In this document: one piece after another, positions 50,946-62,035 of the stretch
Layout: every line of letters starts with the position of its first letter
Numbering within the stretch: position 1 is the first letter of the stretch
Source of the DNA: Gracilaria vermiculophylla
Taxonomy: Eukaryota > Rhodophyta > Florideophyceae > Gracilariales > Gracilariaceae
Reading direction: 5' to 3'
Assembly (NCBI GenBank): GCA_019155205.2
Contig: JAHNZQ020003148.1
Coordinates: 319,643 to 383,642, forward strand
DNA: 64,000 nt
Notes under the pieces: generated by a model
Databases searched by the model: none
What the model was told of the DNA's origin: nothing
The model's input: the letters and a program-made list of their open reading frames with translations, nothing else
Translations under genes and position numbers: made by a program

Positions 50946-52255
50946 TTAATCGCCAAAGATAATGTGAATATTAAAAACATCGGCGGAACGTACGATGAAA
51001 ATGTTCTTTGAAGGGAAAACACGTGACTGCACACGAATCGTTCAAGAAAAACAATGTTGATATGTTGAGACACTTACAGAAGCCATAATCCACAGAAAAG
51101 AAACCAAGGCTGCTGCTAGTAGACGGCGATACGCGACCAGAAGATCGGCATTCGTCACATCCATACACGCGGTGACATTTGCAAATTCAGTCTCGTGCTT
51201 TTTGCACCTGACAAATGCGTCAATTGTGAGCAAAGACTCTTCTTGACATGCTGCACATATAGGTTGCACGTTGACGTCGTCCGTCGTTATTCGACAAAAA
51301 TCAACGCAAAAGTGTCCGGGGCAGAACAGCATCTTCGTTTGGTTCGCCCCTTCTTTGCATTGCCCGAGTTCAAATGCTGAGCACTTTAGCCTTTCCTCCG
51401 TCGTACAGAGATGCAACGGATTGCTTCGAACCAGTTCTTGCCAAAGCTCATTGCTGTAGATGCCTCCTTTTGATGTGCGAGACCAAATCCACACTATAAG
51501 CACGAACAGAACAAAAAGAATAATTGCCAACAGAAAAAGTCCGCTGTGATAAACCACATCCAGCCTTTTCGCCGTGCGAGAGTTCGTCCGTAAGCGAATC
51601 GTGAACAAAATGGTTCCGAGAGCTCCGGATATCACAAGCAAAATTCCGACCGTAACGAAGGAAACAGCGAACAAAAATGACCCCGAAATCACTAACTTCT
51701 CTATCGATCCGAACCCAACAGAACCTCCGGCACCCGCCGACAGTTCGAAAGCGCCAATTGCTACTCCGGCTATTCCAGCCAGCTGATGCCGACGGAACAT
51801 AAAACACACGCTGGTCAGTCGTTGTTGAAGCGGTGAGGAACAAGGAACAAACGTACAATCTTCACAATGCTCATGATTATCAGAGAGGGGTACAGCGGTA
51901 TGTACCCATTGCAACACAACTCGGTTTCCCCGTCGAGATCTCCTAGCTCCAGGTCCGCGGATTCCGAGGCTTCCGAGCTGTCGTTTCCCCTCAGGATAAG
52001 CGCTTTCATCGACTTTCTTGACTTCTTTGTTATCGGGGATGGAGAACTGACATGCATGGGGCTTTGGATGGGTACGTCATTGTCGGGGGATTCTTGAAGC
52101 CTCTTGGCTTTTCTTTCCTCCACCTTGGCTTTGAAGTCTTCTCGAAGCGAGAGAATAGCCGGATCATAGATGGTTGAGCCTGTCGGAACGTCTACACTGA
52201 GCCCTTTGGAGAGCTGCGGCTCGAATTTCATGTCTTTCTCTTCTTCGCGGTTCAT
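50946..52255 (-). CDS. Tetraspanin-like four-pass membrane protein
   Basis: Proposed exons 52255-51857, 51782-51078 and 51026-50946, encoding 394 residues. Intron 1 (74 nt, GTACGT...CATCAG) joins MSIVKI to LAGIAGVAIGAFEL and so completes the first membrane helix. Intron 2 (51 nt, GTAAGT...TGTGCAG) is shorter than the others and less certain; without it the protein ends SVSTYQHCFS. The layout is a long charged N-terminal tail (about 110 residues), TM1, a short loop, TM2 (SGSFLFAVSFVTVGILLVISG), TM3 (GLFLLAIILFVLFVLIVWIW), a large extracellular loop of about 100 residues with at least ten Cys, and TM4 (RLLAAALVSFLWIMAS). That is tetraspanin topology, but the defining CCG motif is absent, so it is tetraspanin-like rather than certain. 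Confidence 0.65.
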
Positions 52256-52985
52256 TGCGACTCTCGGGGAGTTTAGGAGATGTTTGTATCACAAACACCA
52301 CCACGTTACGGAGAAAACTTGCTCCGGTTAGGCAGTGCCAGCCTCATGTAGAAGGGGTGGGCACTTTCACGACGTGAACTCAACTCCCTCAATTTGTGCA
52401 AAAACCTGAGGCTTACAAGTTTTGCAGTGATCCTCAAGTTCCGGGCGCGCAAGCCAAGGTTGCTGACATTTTCGAGTCATGTTTATGAATGGCAGCCCCG
52501 ACAGAAAATTATGATTGAGCCAAGATTTAGAAAGTGCGCTGCCAAGGAAACGACGTGTGTTCCGCCAGTATCTCATTGCACCGGCTATTGTTGAAGAGAC
52601 AGGGCGGCACATCTCACAAATTTTCCTTTACGCGAGGAAAACCCAGGGCAGTGAAAGCGGTGGTAGGCAGCGCGGAAATGGCGCTTTGGGATCTACAAAG
52701 AGAAAGAGATGACTAATTGGAGCGGCAACCCGAGTATGGCTTTTCTACATATCGCCAAGAGAACCAGCAGTCACGGGACATCAACATGGTCCATGGGATT
52801 TCAAAAGAAAAGGCACAGCGCACAAGATGTGTATGCGCAAGAACCAGATAGTGAATGGCAAACAGCCAATCCCCCCTTCATGCGCAAGCCCAAAAGTTGT
52901 TACTAGTTGTCGTCTGGACTCAAATGCTGAGACCGTGAAAAAAAGAGTCGGTGAGCGGAGCGCGAGCATAAAGAAGAAAGTTGCG
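52256..52985. other. Intergenic, no gene supported
   Basis: Between two minus-strand genes: promoter of the tetraspanin-like gene and 3' flank of the RBR gene. No gene is seen. Confidence 0.5.
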
Positions 52986-54425
52986 CTACGCGACGGAGCG
53001 TTTCATAGTGTGGGGCGCTGGAGATGAGCCCCGCCGCCGCTCCAAAACAAACGGGCGAGAAGGGCGACAAGAGTTGGCATACGCGTTTGGAACACCGTCA
53101 GTCGAAATGGACGACTGAGGTACGACAACGATTTCGGCGGCTATTCGAAGCTCAGCAGCCGACGACGTGAGGCGCGAGGCAGATCGAGACGGGCCCATCT
53201 TTCTCTCCTCAATGATGAGAGCGTCATTCGGCTTGGACTTGCGTTGTCTGCCGGGGCGATGCGCATGCATTATGCGGATATCGTCGAGGGTAGATTCGGC
53301 GATAGTCATGCACGACGTGCTGTCGAGGTCATCATCGTTGATGAGCAGCTCGTCGGGGCGAAGAATGCTGCGACTTGCAATGAAGGCGTTTGTGGTGCGA
53401 CGCAGGTTGTCCTCGTTCTGGCGGCGATAGATGGCTTCGTTGCGGCGCACAAGCGCGCGCGTTCGACGCGCTTTGACGACGCGGTACGCAAGGTACGGCG
53501 GACCGCCCAGCAACATGGCGCCAAAAATGAGCGGTGAGCCGACGACGCCGGCGACGGCCAGGCCTGAGTACGCGGCGGCCGTCATGACCCTGTCGCAGAT
53601 GCAGGCGCGGCCCGGGAGCGGGCAGCCGTTGTTGAGGTAGCCCTTGCAGCGCCAGCAAAAGTACGAGGAGCAGCGCGTGCACGTCATGTGGCTGCAGCCG
53701 TGGTTCCTCTGAATGCGGGCGGCGCAAGCAGGGCAGGACTTAGTGTGCAGCATGGCCCACACGCCGAACATTGCATTGTGCGCCTTGTTGGTCTTCCGCG
53801 AGGTGCAGGCGTGCACAGGGGTGGAGAAGGACAGCTGGCGCTCGCACTTGAAGCAGGTCTTGGACGAGCAGCGCGGGCAGGTGATGATGTGGTTGTGGTC
53901 GCGGTGACCTAGCGATTGGTATTCACCGAGATACTCCCAACACATGTCCGCGGCGCACCATCTGGCATCGGGGCACGTGCTGTTGTGGTCGCGCGAGCGA
54001 AAGTAGAGCATCTTGCGGTAGGTGCGGTGCGAGACGACGGCGAGGACGTCGGCGTCGGTGGCGTACACGGCGCAGCCGCCGTACATGCAGTGCAGGCGCG
54101 CATGATTTCCCGAATAGATTGAGGCGGTCCAATGCTTGTCTACACATGAGGCGCAGTAGCGGTGGGAGCAGCCGGAGCAGCCGCGCAGCGAAGAGGAGGC
54201 GACGTGCTCGCAGCAGACGTCGCAGAGGACGAGGGCGGAGAGGGCGGGGTCAGAGGGGGCGTGGGCGGACTGCGGATGCAGAGAGAAGGGGGAGGCGTGC
54301 GTGGTGGGGGGGCCGCGCACCTCGGCGACAGGGACATGGGCGGCGATGGACGGGCGCGACAGGGGGGGGGCGGGGTGGTCCAGGGCGCCGTTACAGGCGA
54401 GGGGGAGCGCGGCGGAAGACGACAT
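52986..54425 (-). CDS. RBR-type E3 ubiquitin ligase, RNF19-like
   Basis: 479 residues from the ATG at 54425; the frame runs on upstream, but only as Pro-rich compositional sequence through a G-rich promoter. RING1 starts at Cys68 (CDVCCEHV...CSGCSHRYCASCVDKHW). The IBR follows at about 135-205 (ARWCAADMCWEYLG, CPRCSSKTCFKCERQ). RING2 (about 228-262) reads CPACAARIQRNHGCSHMTCTRCSSYFCWRCKG, with the catalytic Cys expected in HGCSHMTC. Next is a hydrophobic segment (AAAYSGLAVAGVVGSPLIFGAMLLGG) likely to form one or two membrane helices, as in RNF19A/B, then a disordered basic tail. RBR ligases pass ubiquitin through a RING2 thioester. It is divergent from the TPR-J gene across a GC island. Confidence 0.9.
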   Translation of the reverse strand: MSSSAALPLACNGALDHPAPPLSRPSIAAHVPVAEVRGPPTTHASPFSLHPQSAHAPSDPALSALVLCDVCCEHVASSSLRGCSGCSHRYCASCVDKHWTASIYSGNHARLHCMYGGCAVYATDADVLAVVSHRTYRKMLYFRSRDHNSTCPDARWCAADMCWEYLGEYQSLGHRDHNHIITCPRCSSKTCFKCERQLSFSTPVHACTSRKTNKAHNAMFGVWAMLHTKSCPACAARIQRNHGCSHMTCTRCSSYFCWRCKGYLNNGCPLPGRACICDRVMTAAAYSGLAVAGVVGSPLIFGAMLLGGPPYLAYRVVKARRTRALVRRNEAIYRRQNEDNLRRTTNAFIASRSILRPDELLINDDDLDSTSCMTIAESTLDDIRIMHAHRPGRQRKSKPNDALIIEERKMGPSRSASRLTSSAAELRIAAEIVVVPQSSISTDGVPNAYANSCRPSRPFVLERRRGSSPAPHTMKRSVA

Positions 54426-54535
54426 GCGTAGGGGCGGGAGGGCGGCGACTGTTGGGAGGGGGCGGCGCGGCGCGACGGGCGATGGCGGGGGGAGGGGGGG
54501 TTGGGGCGACGGGGCGACGGGGCGATGGCGGGGGA

Positions 54536-54586
54536 GGGGGGGGGGGGGTGTGGGGCGCGGGGAGGAGGGGGGGGGGGGGGGGGGGG
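54536..54586. repeat. G-homopolymer tracts
   Basis: G13 and G20 with G-rich sequence between, capable of quadruplex formation on the plus strand. Confidence 0.85.
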
Positions 54587-54947
54587 TGGGGGCGTGCGGA
54601 GATGAAGTAGATACAGTAACAGCACGAGACGCGACGCTTGTCGGGGCGCGGTGGCCCGCGGACACGCGCCGCGTGGAACGGCGCGTGGAAGTGAAGTGGC
54701 ACGGCGCGGGAGGGCGCGCGCCAACCGGCGCGGCGCACTTGGCGCGCGCCGTGCGGGCGGCGGCGCGCGCGGCGCCGCGCCGTGCCGCTGTAATTGCGCC
54801 GCGCTTGGTGCCGTTGTGCAGCAGGCTGCGCCGGCAGCGCGCGCCGCCGCCGCGCCGCGGCTACCGCCGCGGGGCGCGGGGTAGCCGCCGCGCTTGCTGC
54901 GCGCGGCGCGGCCCGCGCTCCCGCGCGCCAGCCGCGCAGCACGGCGC

Positions 54948-55011
54948 GCCAGCGAGCCAGCGAGCCAGCGAGCCAGCGCGCCAGCGCGCCAGCGCGCCAG
55001 CGCGCCAGCGA
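54948..55011. repeat. 8-nt tandem repeat, eight units
   Basis: Eight contiguous units of GCCAGCGA or GCCAGCGC, in the order A, A, A, C, C, C, C, A by last base. Confidence 0.95.
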
Positions 55012-55316
55012 AATTCGGCGCGCGAATTGCCTGTTGCGCGCCGCCGCGGGGCCCGCAGCAGTGCAAGCGGCGCAGTGCAGCGGCGGGCAGCCAGGCCGCG
55101 CGCTGTGCCGCCTCTCCTTCCGTCCGTTGGCCATTTCACCGCGCCGACGCGCACGCGCGCGCGCGCCACCGCCTCGCCCATCTCTCCCCCGCAACGCCGA
55201 CGGCTTGTGGCGCCGCTCCGCCGCGCGCGCTCCGCTCTCCCGCGCCTCCGCCGCGCGCCCCCCCCCCCCTCACCCCCCGGCGCCCTTCTCCCGGCGCCGA
55301 GCCCCTCGCGCCTGCC

Positions 55317-56685
55317 ATGGCCGAGTTCAAGGACCGTGGCAACGAGCAGTATCAGGCGGGCAATTATGACAGCGCCGTTGAGCTTTACACGGCGGGCATC
55401 GAGCAGGAGCCCACCAACGCCGCGCTTTTCTCCAACCGCTCCGCCGCCTTCCTCAAGCTGCAAGACTACGCAAAGGCCAGGCTCGACGCCGAAATGTGCA
55501 TTCAACTTGACCCCAAGTGGTCAAAGGTCAGTTCCATCCATCTTCCTCGCTACTACGCTGTCAGCGGGTCCGCTTGCGCCTCGCGAACCCCTCCGCTGTG
55601 CATTGCGCGCTTCCGCCAGTCACCACCCCCGCTCCACCTGCACCCCGACCATCTCGTCTTCCGCGTTACCGCGTGCGCCGCTCAACTCGCGTCCCAACCA
55701 CCACGCTGCCTTTGACCGCTCAATGCTCGCGCACGCACCATAAGCACGTTTTGCTGACATACAATCGTCTCATTGTCTGCTGCTGCTCATTCCGCGTCTC
55801 ATTTGCCACACATGCCTCCATCATATGCAGGGTTGGTGGAGAAAAGGCACTGCTTTGCTTGAAGACCAGGACTACGTTGGCGCACGTCAAACTTTCAACG
55901 AAGGCCTTCAGCACTGCCCCGGCGACGAAAACCTCATTGCCGGCATTGAGAAGGCCAAAAAGTATATAGCGACCGTCGAGTCCATTCAAGGTCCCGGCGA
56001 ACGAGAAAAGGACTTCAACCCCGATGACCCCTCGAAGCGAAGCACCGAAACAACAACGGAGGGCACCACCCCCAAGAGCAGCGAGAAAGCTTCCAACGAC
56101 AGCGAAGTGTGGCCTAGCACCGCCGAAGAAGAAATTCAACGCATAAAAGGCGCCCCTAACCACTACGCAGTATTGCATGTATCTACGGAAGCGAACCATG
56201 CGAAAATGAAGAAGAACTATTACACCTTGGCTCGCATGCTGCATCCTGACAAGTGCCAGCTTCCCGGAGCTGAAGATGCCATGACTTCCGTCTCACAGGC
56301 TTACGACACGCTTACCAATGTGGTCAAAAAGACATTGTACGACCAATTTTTGTCGCAAACCGGTGATGATGCAGAACACCCGAACCAAACGTATCAGGAG
56401 TGGGAAAGTCGGCAGCAACCTGTCGAGCTGCCGAAATGGCTCAACTTCTTGCTGAGCATCAAGGGCTGTGCATGGATCTTGCCAATCGTCGTGTTCATTA
56501 TATTCATTCCACTCTTTCTTGTTTTGCTCGTCATATTCGTTGTGATCTATATCATTTGTCTTCCATTCAGATTGGTAATGCAATTATGCTTCCCTGAAAA
56601 GTACGCGCAAATGAGAGAAGAACATGAGCGAGAAATCGCAAAAATGGAAGAAGAAGCTCAGGATAGAATGTTTGCACATGTTTAG
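55317..56685 (+). CDS. TPR plus J-domain membrane co-chaperone
   Basis: Two exons, 55317-55526 and 55831-56685, encoding 354 residues. The 304-nt intron (GTCAGT...ATATGCAG) is the longest here; it joins DPKWSK to GWWRKG inside the TPR array. Residues about 3-105 form three STI1-like TPR motifs (FKDRGNEQYQAGNYDSAVEL, NAALFSNRSAAFLKLQDYA, GWWRKGTALLEDQDYVGARQ), of the kind that bind Hsp70/Hsp90 tails. A charged linker leads to a J domain (about 180-242) with an intact HPD at 208-210, so it should stimulate Hsp70 ATPase. Residues 284-316 are a strong membrane segment (ILPIVVFIIFIPLFLVLLVI), perhaps a hairpin, followed by an acidic/basic tail. TPR then J then membrane anchor is an uncommon order. 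ER or another organelle surface is likely. Confidence 0.88.
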
Positions 56686-57680
56686 CGGATTCAACTGTAG
56701 AAAAAAAGAATCAGGATGTAGTAGTTTTGCTCATTGCCTATCTGTGCGTCCTTCGATATGAGCTAACTTGAAGTGGTAACTTGCACTATGTTTTCGTGAC
56801 AAGTTGTGATCGAGCATGTTAAAGATGTGCAGAAAATCATGGCAGACGAACTCATGCATTTCGTGGAGCTTGCCTCGGCTGGCCGTCGTCGAAAGCCCTC
56901 CGACAACGTGCGGCGAAAAGTCGGAAACCGGCGACGCTGTCGTCCGACATGTGTGCCGGACCAGCGTGCAGCACTGGAATTTTGAATCGCGGGTTCAGTT
57001 TTGCATTACTCTCTCGTCTGGGGAACACACGACAAAGTCTGTTTGACTTGTTTTCCTTTGCTTCTGGTTGTTGACGTGATGGCTGTGGACAGACGCTGCG
57101 AGGATTGTGCACGGTTGTTAGGCTGCCATGCAAAGGCTATCGAAAATCGCTGTGGTCTACTGATGCCCTAGGTGGACAGACACGCAGTGCGACTGAGCTC
57201 GGGTGTAAGACTTGGAAGTTTTGGTAAACTGAGCCTGTTTGGTGCAAGAGTTTGAGGTCGTAAAGACCCATAGGTTTTGCAGCACATATGAAGATACGTG
57301 GCGCCGAGGACAAATGCCCCTTGAAATCGCAACTCCTGCCCGCACGACGGTTGTGCTCCTCGTAACGCTTATACACGTAGATCGTAACGTTTGCCTGCAG
57401 CAAAGCTGCTCAGAAGGGGCCCAAATCGAGAACTGTAGCCCTATTTGTGTACAGTAGAGAAGAGGTTGTGTTTCACGGCTACTCCTCTCGCCAAACCAGA
57501 GCCCTTGTCTATCCTGAAATAGACTACCCGCTCACCCCGCGATGCGAAGGAGATGCGACATTTCACTTTCACAAGCGCTGCAATAGCAGTATGTCAAATA
57601 TGTTGCTGTCAAACTCGATCTGTAGTAAGGTAGCGCGCAACTGCGACACATTGAATCAAGCTGCAGATTGCAAAGCGCCT
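56686..57680. other. Convergent 3' flanks, no gene seen
   Basis: 1 kb between the ends of the TPR-J and NEP1 genes. No gene is supported. Confidence 0.5.
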
Positions 57681-58826
57681 TTACATGATGCCGAAGAGAT
57701 TCTCGTACGCATATGTGATTCTTCCACACACATTAGCAGCAGAGAGGGGGTACTCGCTTATGCATATATATTCGTCCGCCCAATCCTCTACAACTTTCCC
57801 ATGAGCCATTGCACCAACAACGTACAAGACATTCACCTCCTCTCCGTGCTGCGCCACATTGAACTCCTCGTGCAATTCACGCTGCTTTGCTGGCAGCACC
57901 ATGGCCGCAACATTTAGCGCATGCTCTCGAATGTCGACAACATTCTCAGTGTTGTACGTGCAAACGATCTTTCGCGTTCCGACGGGGAGATGACTGGCGA
58001 TGGGATTACGAATTACCTTTAACAAGGGGGTAGAGCCTGTCGTGCCTCGCACCTTGAGCTTCTCCAACAGCTCAGCCATGAGCCCGGAGAATCGCTTCAT
58101 GGTGCGCGGAATTCTTGTTTCCGGGTGCACGTCAATCAAGACGTTCTTAGCTGTGCGAATGTAAACTTTCAAACGACCTTCTTTGTTCAAGGGGCTATCC
58201 AGTAACGTCAACAGACATTGATGAGTTATATCTGGACGCGCATCATTCGCGTTGCGACCTGTCTTGTGGAGCAGATGACGATGGTCGTCACAGTTCAACA
58301 GAACAAAGCCGCCTCCACGCCCGTTCTGCTTGACGGTTTCTAAATTGGCGTTTTCCAAAAGTACGGTTACTTTGATCTTTTTCGCATGGTCGACGGGTAG
58401 AGGGTGTGGCAGTTTCCCATGCATCGGCTCCGCACGGACGTTCTGCGCAGAGTCGGCTGTCGGGTGCGGATCGGGAGCTTCCAGTGTCCCTAAGTGGTCA
58501 CTTTTGTCTCCACCGGCATCCCCGGTTTCCTCGCCCAGAGAACTGGTACCACTGCTCTTCGTCGCAGAGTGCAGCTGCGCAACCTCACCACCTCCATTCT
58601 GCTTCCCGATTTCGTCCGCTTTCTTTTCCGACGCGCGCACATTTGGGTTCTGACCAAATGACTCTGCGTCATCAGTTTGTCGCGTGTCGTTGCCGGTCAA
58701 AACGTTCAGCAGACGCGGCTGAATGTGAGGCGACGGCATCTGCGGTCTCTTGCGCTTCGTGGAGCCGTTCGGACTTGCGTTTTCCGCGCATCTTTTCGCT
58801 TTTCGACCAGCCGTTAAGCTGCCCAT
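57681..58826 (-). CDS. EMG1: rRNA pseudouridine N1-methyltransferase NEP1/EMG1
   Basis: 381 residues from the ATG at 58826. The N-terminal 145 residues are a basic, disordered extension with a nuclear-signal-like STKRKRPQ. The SPOUT-class domain follows: KVTVLLENANLETVK, FVLLNCDDHRHLL, RPDITHQCLLTLLDSPLNKEG, LKVYIRTAKNVLIDVHPETRIPRT, FSGLMAELLEKLKVRG, LLKVIRNPI, and the C-terminal knot with LYVVGAMAHGK and ISEYPLSAANVCGRITYAYENLFGI. NEP1 methylates the hypermodified pseudouridine of 18S rRNA in the small-subunit processome and helps Rps19 assembly in the nucleolus. All core motifs are intact; only the long N-terminal extension is unusual compared with yeast (252 residues). Confidence 0.94.
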   Translation of the reverse strand: MGSLTAGRKAKRCAENASPNGSTKRKRPQMPSPHIQPRLLNVLTGNDTRQTDDAESFGQNPNVRASEKKADEIGKQNGGGEVAQLHSATKSSGTSSLGEETGDAGGDKSDHLGTLEAPDPHPTADSAQNVRAEPMHGKLPHPLPVDHAKKIKVTVLLENANLETVKQNGRGGGFVLLNCDDHRHLLHKTGRNANDARPDITHQCLLTLLDSPLNKEGRLKVYIRTAKNVLIDVHPETRIPRTMKRFSGLMAELLEKLKVRGTTGSTPLLKVIRNPIASHLPVGTRKIVCTYNTENVVDIREHALNVAAMVLPAKQRELHEEFNVAQHGEEVNVLYVVGAMAHGKVVEDWADEYICISEYPLSAANVCGRITYAYENLFGIM

Positions 58827-61231
58827 TCTGCTGGCTTCGGCTCGCGGCAAGTGACGCGGGCGCCGCTGCTAAATGCCGCCATCATCGTTTTCGCGCGAGC
58901 CCGCCGGCCTGGCCCGCGCCGGACGTGGCCGACTGCGGCGCCGCCGCAGTTCCGCTGCGCAGAGCGCAGAGCACCAGTTGTTCCCCGTGTCATCCGTGGA
59001 CACAGGACCGGCGCACAAGTGGGTTCAAGCCTTCGAGTAACCCATATCCGTGGGCCCGCAGAATAGTAGCCTCAAAGCAGCCGCAAGTACTCGCAGCGTC
59101 CGCCCCGGAATTGCCCTGGCCGGGGCAGCTTTGGACCTTCTTCAATGACGGACGACTCGTCATGAGCAACACCTGAATGCACACGTCTCGCACGCTTGTC
59201 GAGATATCTGCGGACGGGGTAAGCTACAAGAAAGCAAATCCAAGCCCACGTCTGCTTCTCCGCGCCCAACTATGCGCAAATATCCAACTTGATTCTCGGT
59301 TCTTCGCGTAGAGGCCAGAAAATGCGCATGGCCTCGTTGAGACCTGATGCATTCCACTATCGACACTGGAGCTTGGGCTTCTTTTTTAACCGATATTTCG
59401 TCGCTAATTGATATTCGTTGACAGTCCTGTGCAGAAGAGCACCTTTGAGTATGTAGCGATGGACGCGAATCAGAATCTTGCCCATGGGCTCAACCTGACC
59501 GCGTTGTTCTATTGCCCTTCTGGATTTGGGTGTGTTTGATTGGCACATACGCAGTCCCCGTTCTGACGACTGTGTGATACTGTACGTCTTGCAGCCTCTG
59601 CCAAAGTCTCGTGATAAACATAACAGTTTCTTCTGTTGGTGGTACATATGCCAAAATTGTACGATTCTCCTGAAAAAGCCTTAAGATTCATTGCATTTCC
59701 TTCTAGCAAGGCACTTTCGAAACGCTACTACATGCCTCTACAGAAAAAAAAAAGCATTTGGTAAAAAAAGATACCTGTGTAGCAGTGTTCTGAAAATCAA
59801 CACCCTCATGTTGCAGGTCCTGTGTCTCTCGAATCGAATGCGATTAAGAAGCAGCTGGATCAAAACCGTTAAAATACTTCTTGCGTGCGAGTTTTTCTTC
59901 TCTCACATCTCTTCTATTTCTAATTTTCGGAAACATAGCACAGGGACATTCTTGGATCAACTTGAGTTCGACCCCCCGAGATAAAGAATGAAACTTTCGG
60001 GGGCAGAAGGGGGACGTGCATTTGAACCATAGAGATGTTTATACGGTTCTGTGTAGGAATTTTGTACTGCTGTTTGCCTGGCTTTACAAATGTAACTATT
60101 TTGAACGCAAGGAGTCTATCGGCATGATCCTTTTCTGTTCTGTGAGCGGGCAGGGCATATTTGTGCATGGAAGGGCGATATATTGAAAAGGGGAAGCAAT
60201 CGATATGCAGTGGCTTTCCTTCTCTGATTCGCGAACAAAGCTCAAAGAGAGCAGGTCCCTGGGATTCGGGGGTGCGATTGCATAGATGGGATTTCAATGT
60301 AATGCAACCCCAAAGAATGTAATCGGCGATTACGCTCTCATCATAAGATTGCGATCTGATGGAACGTTTCTACGCAAATCACCCATCAGATTGACAATTA
60401 CAATGTTCTCATGCTTCACCCGTTATCATGTTAACAATAAACCTGACCGTTACGAGCAACATGAGCTTCTGGGATATTGGAACAGTCCAAGAAGCGTTGG
60501 TGGATATAAAGACAAGCGTATGGCAACAGAAAATTTTATTGAATGATGGATTTGCGCTGGCTTGGTAAGAATGATGGGGGATGCAAATTGCCTAAAACTG
60601 AATAAATTGCAAGTTGACGGGAAAAACGAGGAACGAGGAGGCATCAATTACGAAATATCTTATAAATATGCAATCCCATCCCCGTCAGTTTGTCCCGGCT
60701 TTGCCGAGATTGTGCTGAAAAAACACAAGCGAATATGAACAGATTCTGAGAGATGTGCGAATTTCATTTCAGGTAGCCGGTCAAATAAATTTGTTACCAT
60801 CCGATGACAGTGCCATCAAAATGGCACCGGGTGCAATTAAAGCAGCTCAGGCGTACTTCAGCATACCATTTAGTCGAGGTTTGGTTGCGACAAAAAGGCC
60901 GACAATAAATGGTTTCATAATACAAGGGTTGTAACTTACTACATTTAAAATATGACGCGTGTCTATGTTCTTGCAGATGAAATCGCAAGAGGTTGCGTGG
61001 TGCGACTTCTTCACATGACATCAATCCAATCCAATCCGAAGATTGGATTCAGTATAATTTGCCGATGACATTGATATTGTCTCCATTGGCGTTACATGTT
61101 GAAAATCAAAATGCAGCAAGCAACAAAGGTATAGAATATACAGCGCACAGTATCTACGAGACCCAATGAACGGGCGGCGTCCTATAGCCATCGCGTGTTA
61201 CATGATATCCGCAGCAATCGAGCATAATCGG
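58827..61231. other. Intergenic, no gene supported
   Basis: 2.4 kb with no recognised gene. A small UUCG-type hairpin lies at 61028-61049, on the 3' side of the SARAF gene. Confidence 0.5.
61028..61049 (-). other. Hairpin with UUCG tetraloop
   Basis: On the minus strand a 9-bp perfect stem AATCCAATC / GATTGGATT closes a TTCG loop with a C-G pair, the stable cUUCGg form. It lies about 185 nt after the SARAF stop, so it may be in the 3' UTR or 3'-end region. Confidence 0.5.
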
Positions 61232-62035
61232 CTACGATGATTGCTGAGCACGGCGCTCACGTTTCTTTTGTTTGTGTCTGAGACTTATTTTCGCAAATGA
61301 AAACGCAACGTGGATGTGGTCAATTCACTGAATAACAGAAAGTTATTTGAAACCAGAACTTACCGCTTCTTCATCCACCACCGACTCTGGTAATAGCACC
61401 ATAACAACCCTAGAATAAGTACGCAGTCTGAGATACATAAAAATGGGACAGGAATTACGGACTGGTCAGAAACTTTTTGCGGAATAGCTCGAGGAGTGAA
61501 GAATAGCAAGGCATGTATATAACGCACTGTATATGATATGGACGAAGGTGATGTGGAACTTCCTGAAATTGATGGTGTATTCCAGGCGACAAGAACCTCT
61601 CAAGATATAGCCATCATCCTGGTCCTCGTCGTAGGGCTCACAAGTGACGGCAGTGTCTGGACCAAACTCAACTTGGTCACTCAGGTGGCCTTCGCAAGAC
61701 CACTGAATGCTGGCGCCGTCCCAGCCTATGTTCTGGCATTGCACAGCGTGCGGATAGTACTCGGTGAACCACCACAAGCCAGAAGCGGAACCTCCAACGC
61801 ACTGCAGCTGCTGCTCGCCGGCTCCGTATCTCGAGCGAGCTCTACCGTTCTCGGAGAAAATCAAGGCAGTGATGGATCGCAAGAGCACGCGGTCATTGGT
61901 GGAACCGGACGAAGACGAATCAGTCCCGGCGCCCGTCACAGCCCTGGTACCGTTCGGGACTGCCTGGGAGGCGGCAAGAAGGGCGAGGAGTGAAACGGTA
62001 ACCAAGCTCGATTTCATGGTGGAGCGCTGCAGCAT
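61232..62035 (-). CDS. SARAF-like ER calcium-entry regulator
   Basis: Three proposed exons, 62035-61528, 61427-61364 and 61277-61232, encoding 205 residues; introns are 100 nt (GTGCGT...TATCTCAG) and 86 nt (GTAAGT...GTCTCAG). A signal peptide (SSLVTVSLLALLAASQA) is followed by the luminal domain with the family pattern: VLLRSITALIFSENGRARSRY, LQCVGG, PHAVQCQNIGWDGASIQWSCE, and FGPDTAVTCEPYDEDQDDGYILRGSCRLEYTI. Splicing completes a membrane helix (ITFVHIIYNCVLILGLLWCYY), and exon 3 adds a basic tail (KKRHKQKKRERRAQQSS). SARAF (TMEM66) is an ER membrane protein that restrains store-operated calcium entry through STIM/Orai in animals; what it does without clear STIM/Orai is open. An alternative Met lies at 62017. 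Unspliced, the frame would stop soon after the luminal domain. Confidence 0.82.

Larger units (their letters stand above)
54426..55316. promoter_or_regulatory. GC-island bidirectional promoter, RBR E3 / TPR-J
   Basis: 891 bp of extreme GC between divergent starts. It includes G runs of 13 (54536-54548) and 20 (54567-54586), an 8-nt tandem array, and a C run just before the TPR-J ATG. Large open frames here are compositional. Confidence 0.55.

Noticed and set aside
54948..55011. CRISPR-like array
   Set aside because: The 8-nt units are contiguous without spacers in a eukaryotic GC island; it is a microsatellite.
54426..55316. Long open frames in the RBR/TPR-J promoter
   Set aside because: All are Arg/Ala/Pro/Gly compositional frames present on both strands.
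58980..59070. Possible second tRNA (GGGTTCAAGCC-like B box)
   Set aside because: No matching acceptor stem or A box at proper spacing, and no oligo-T terminator.
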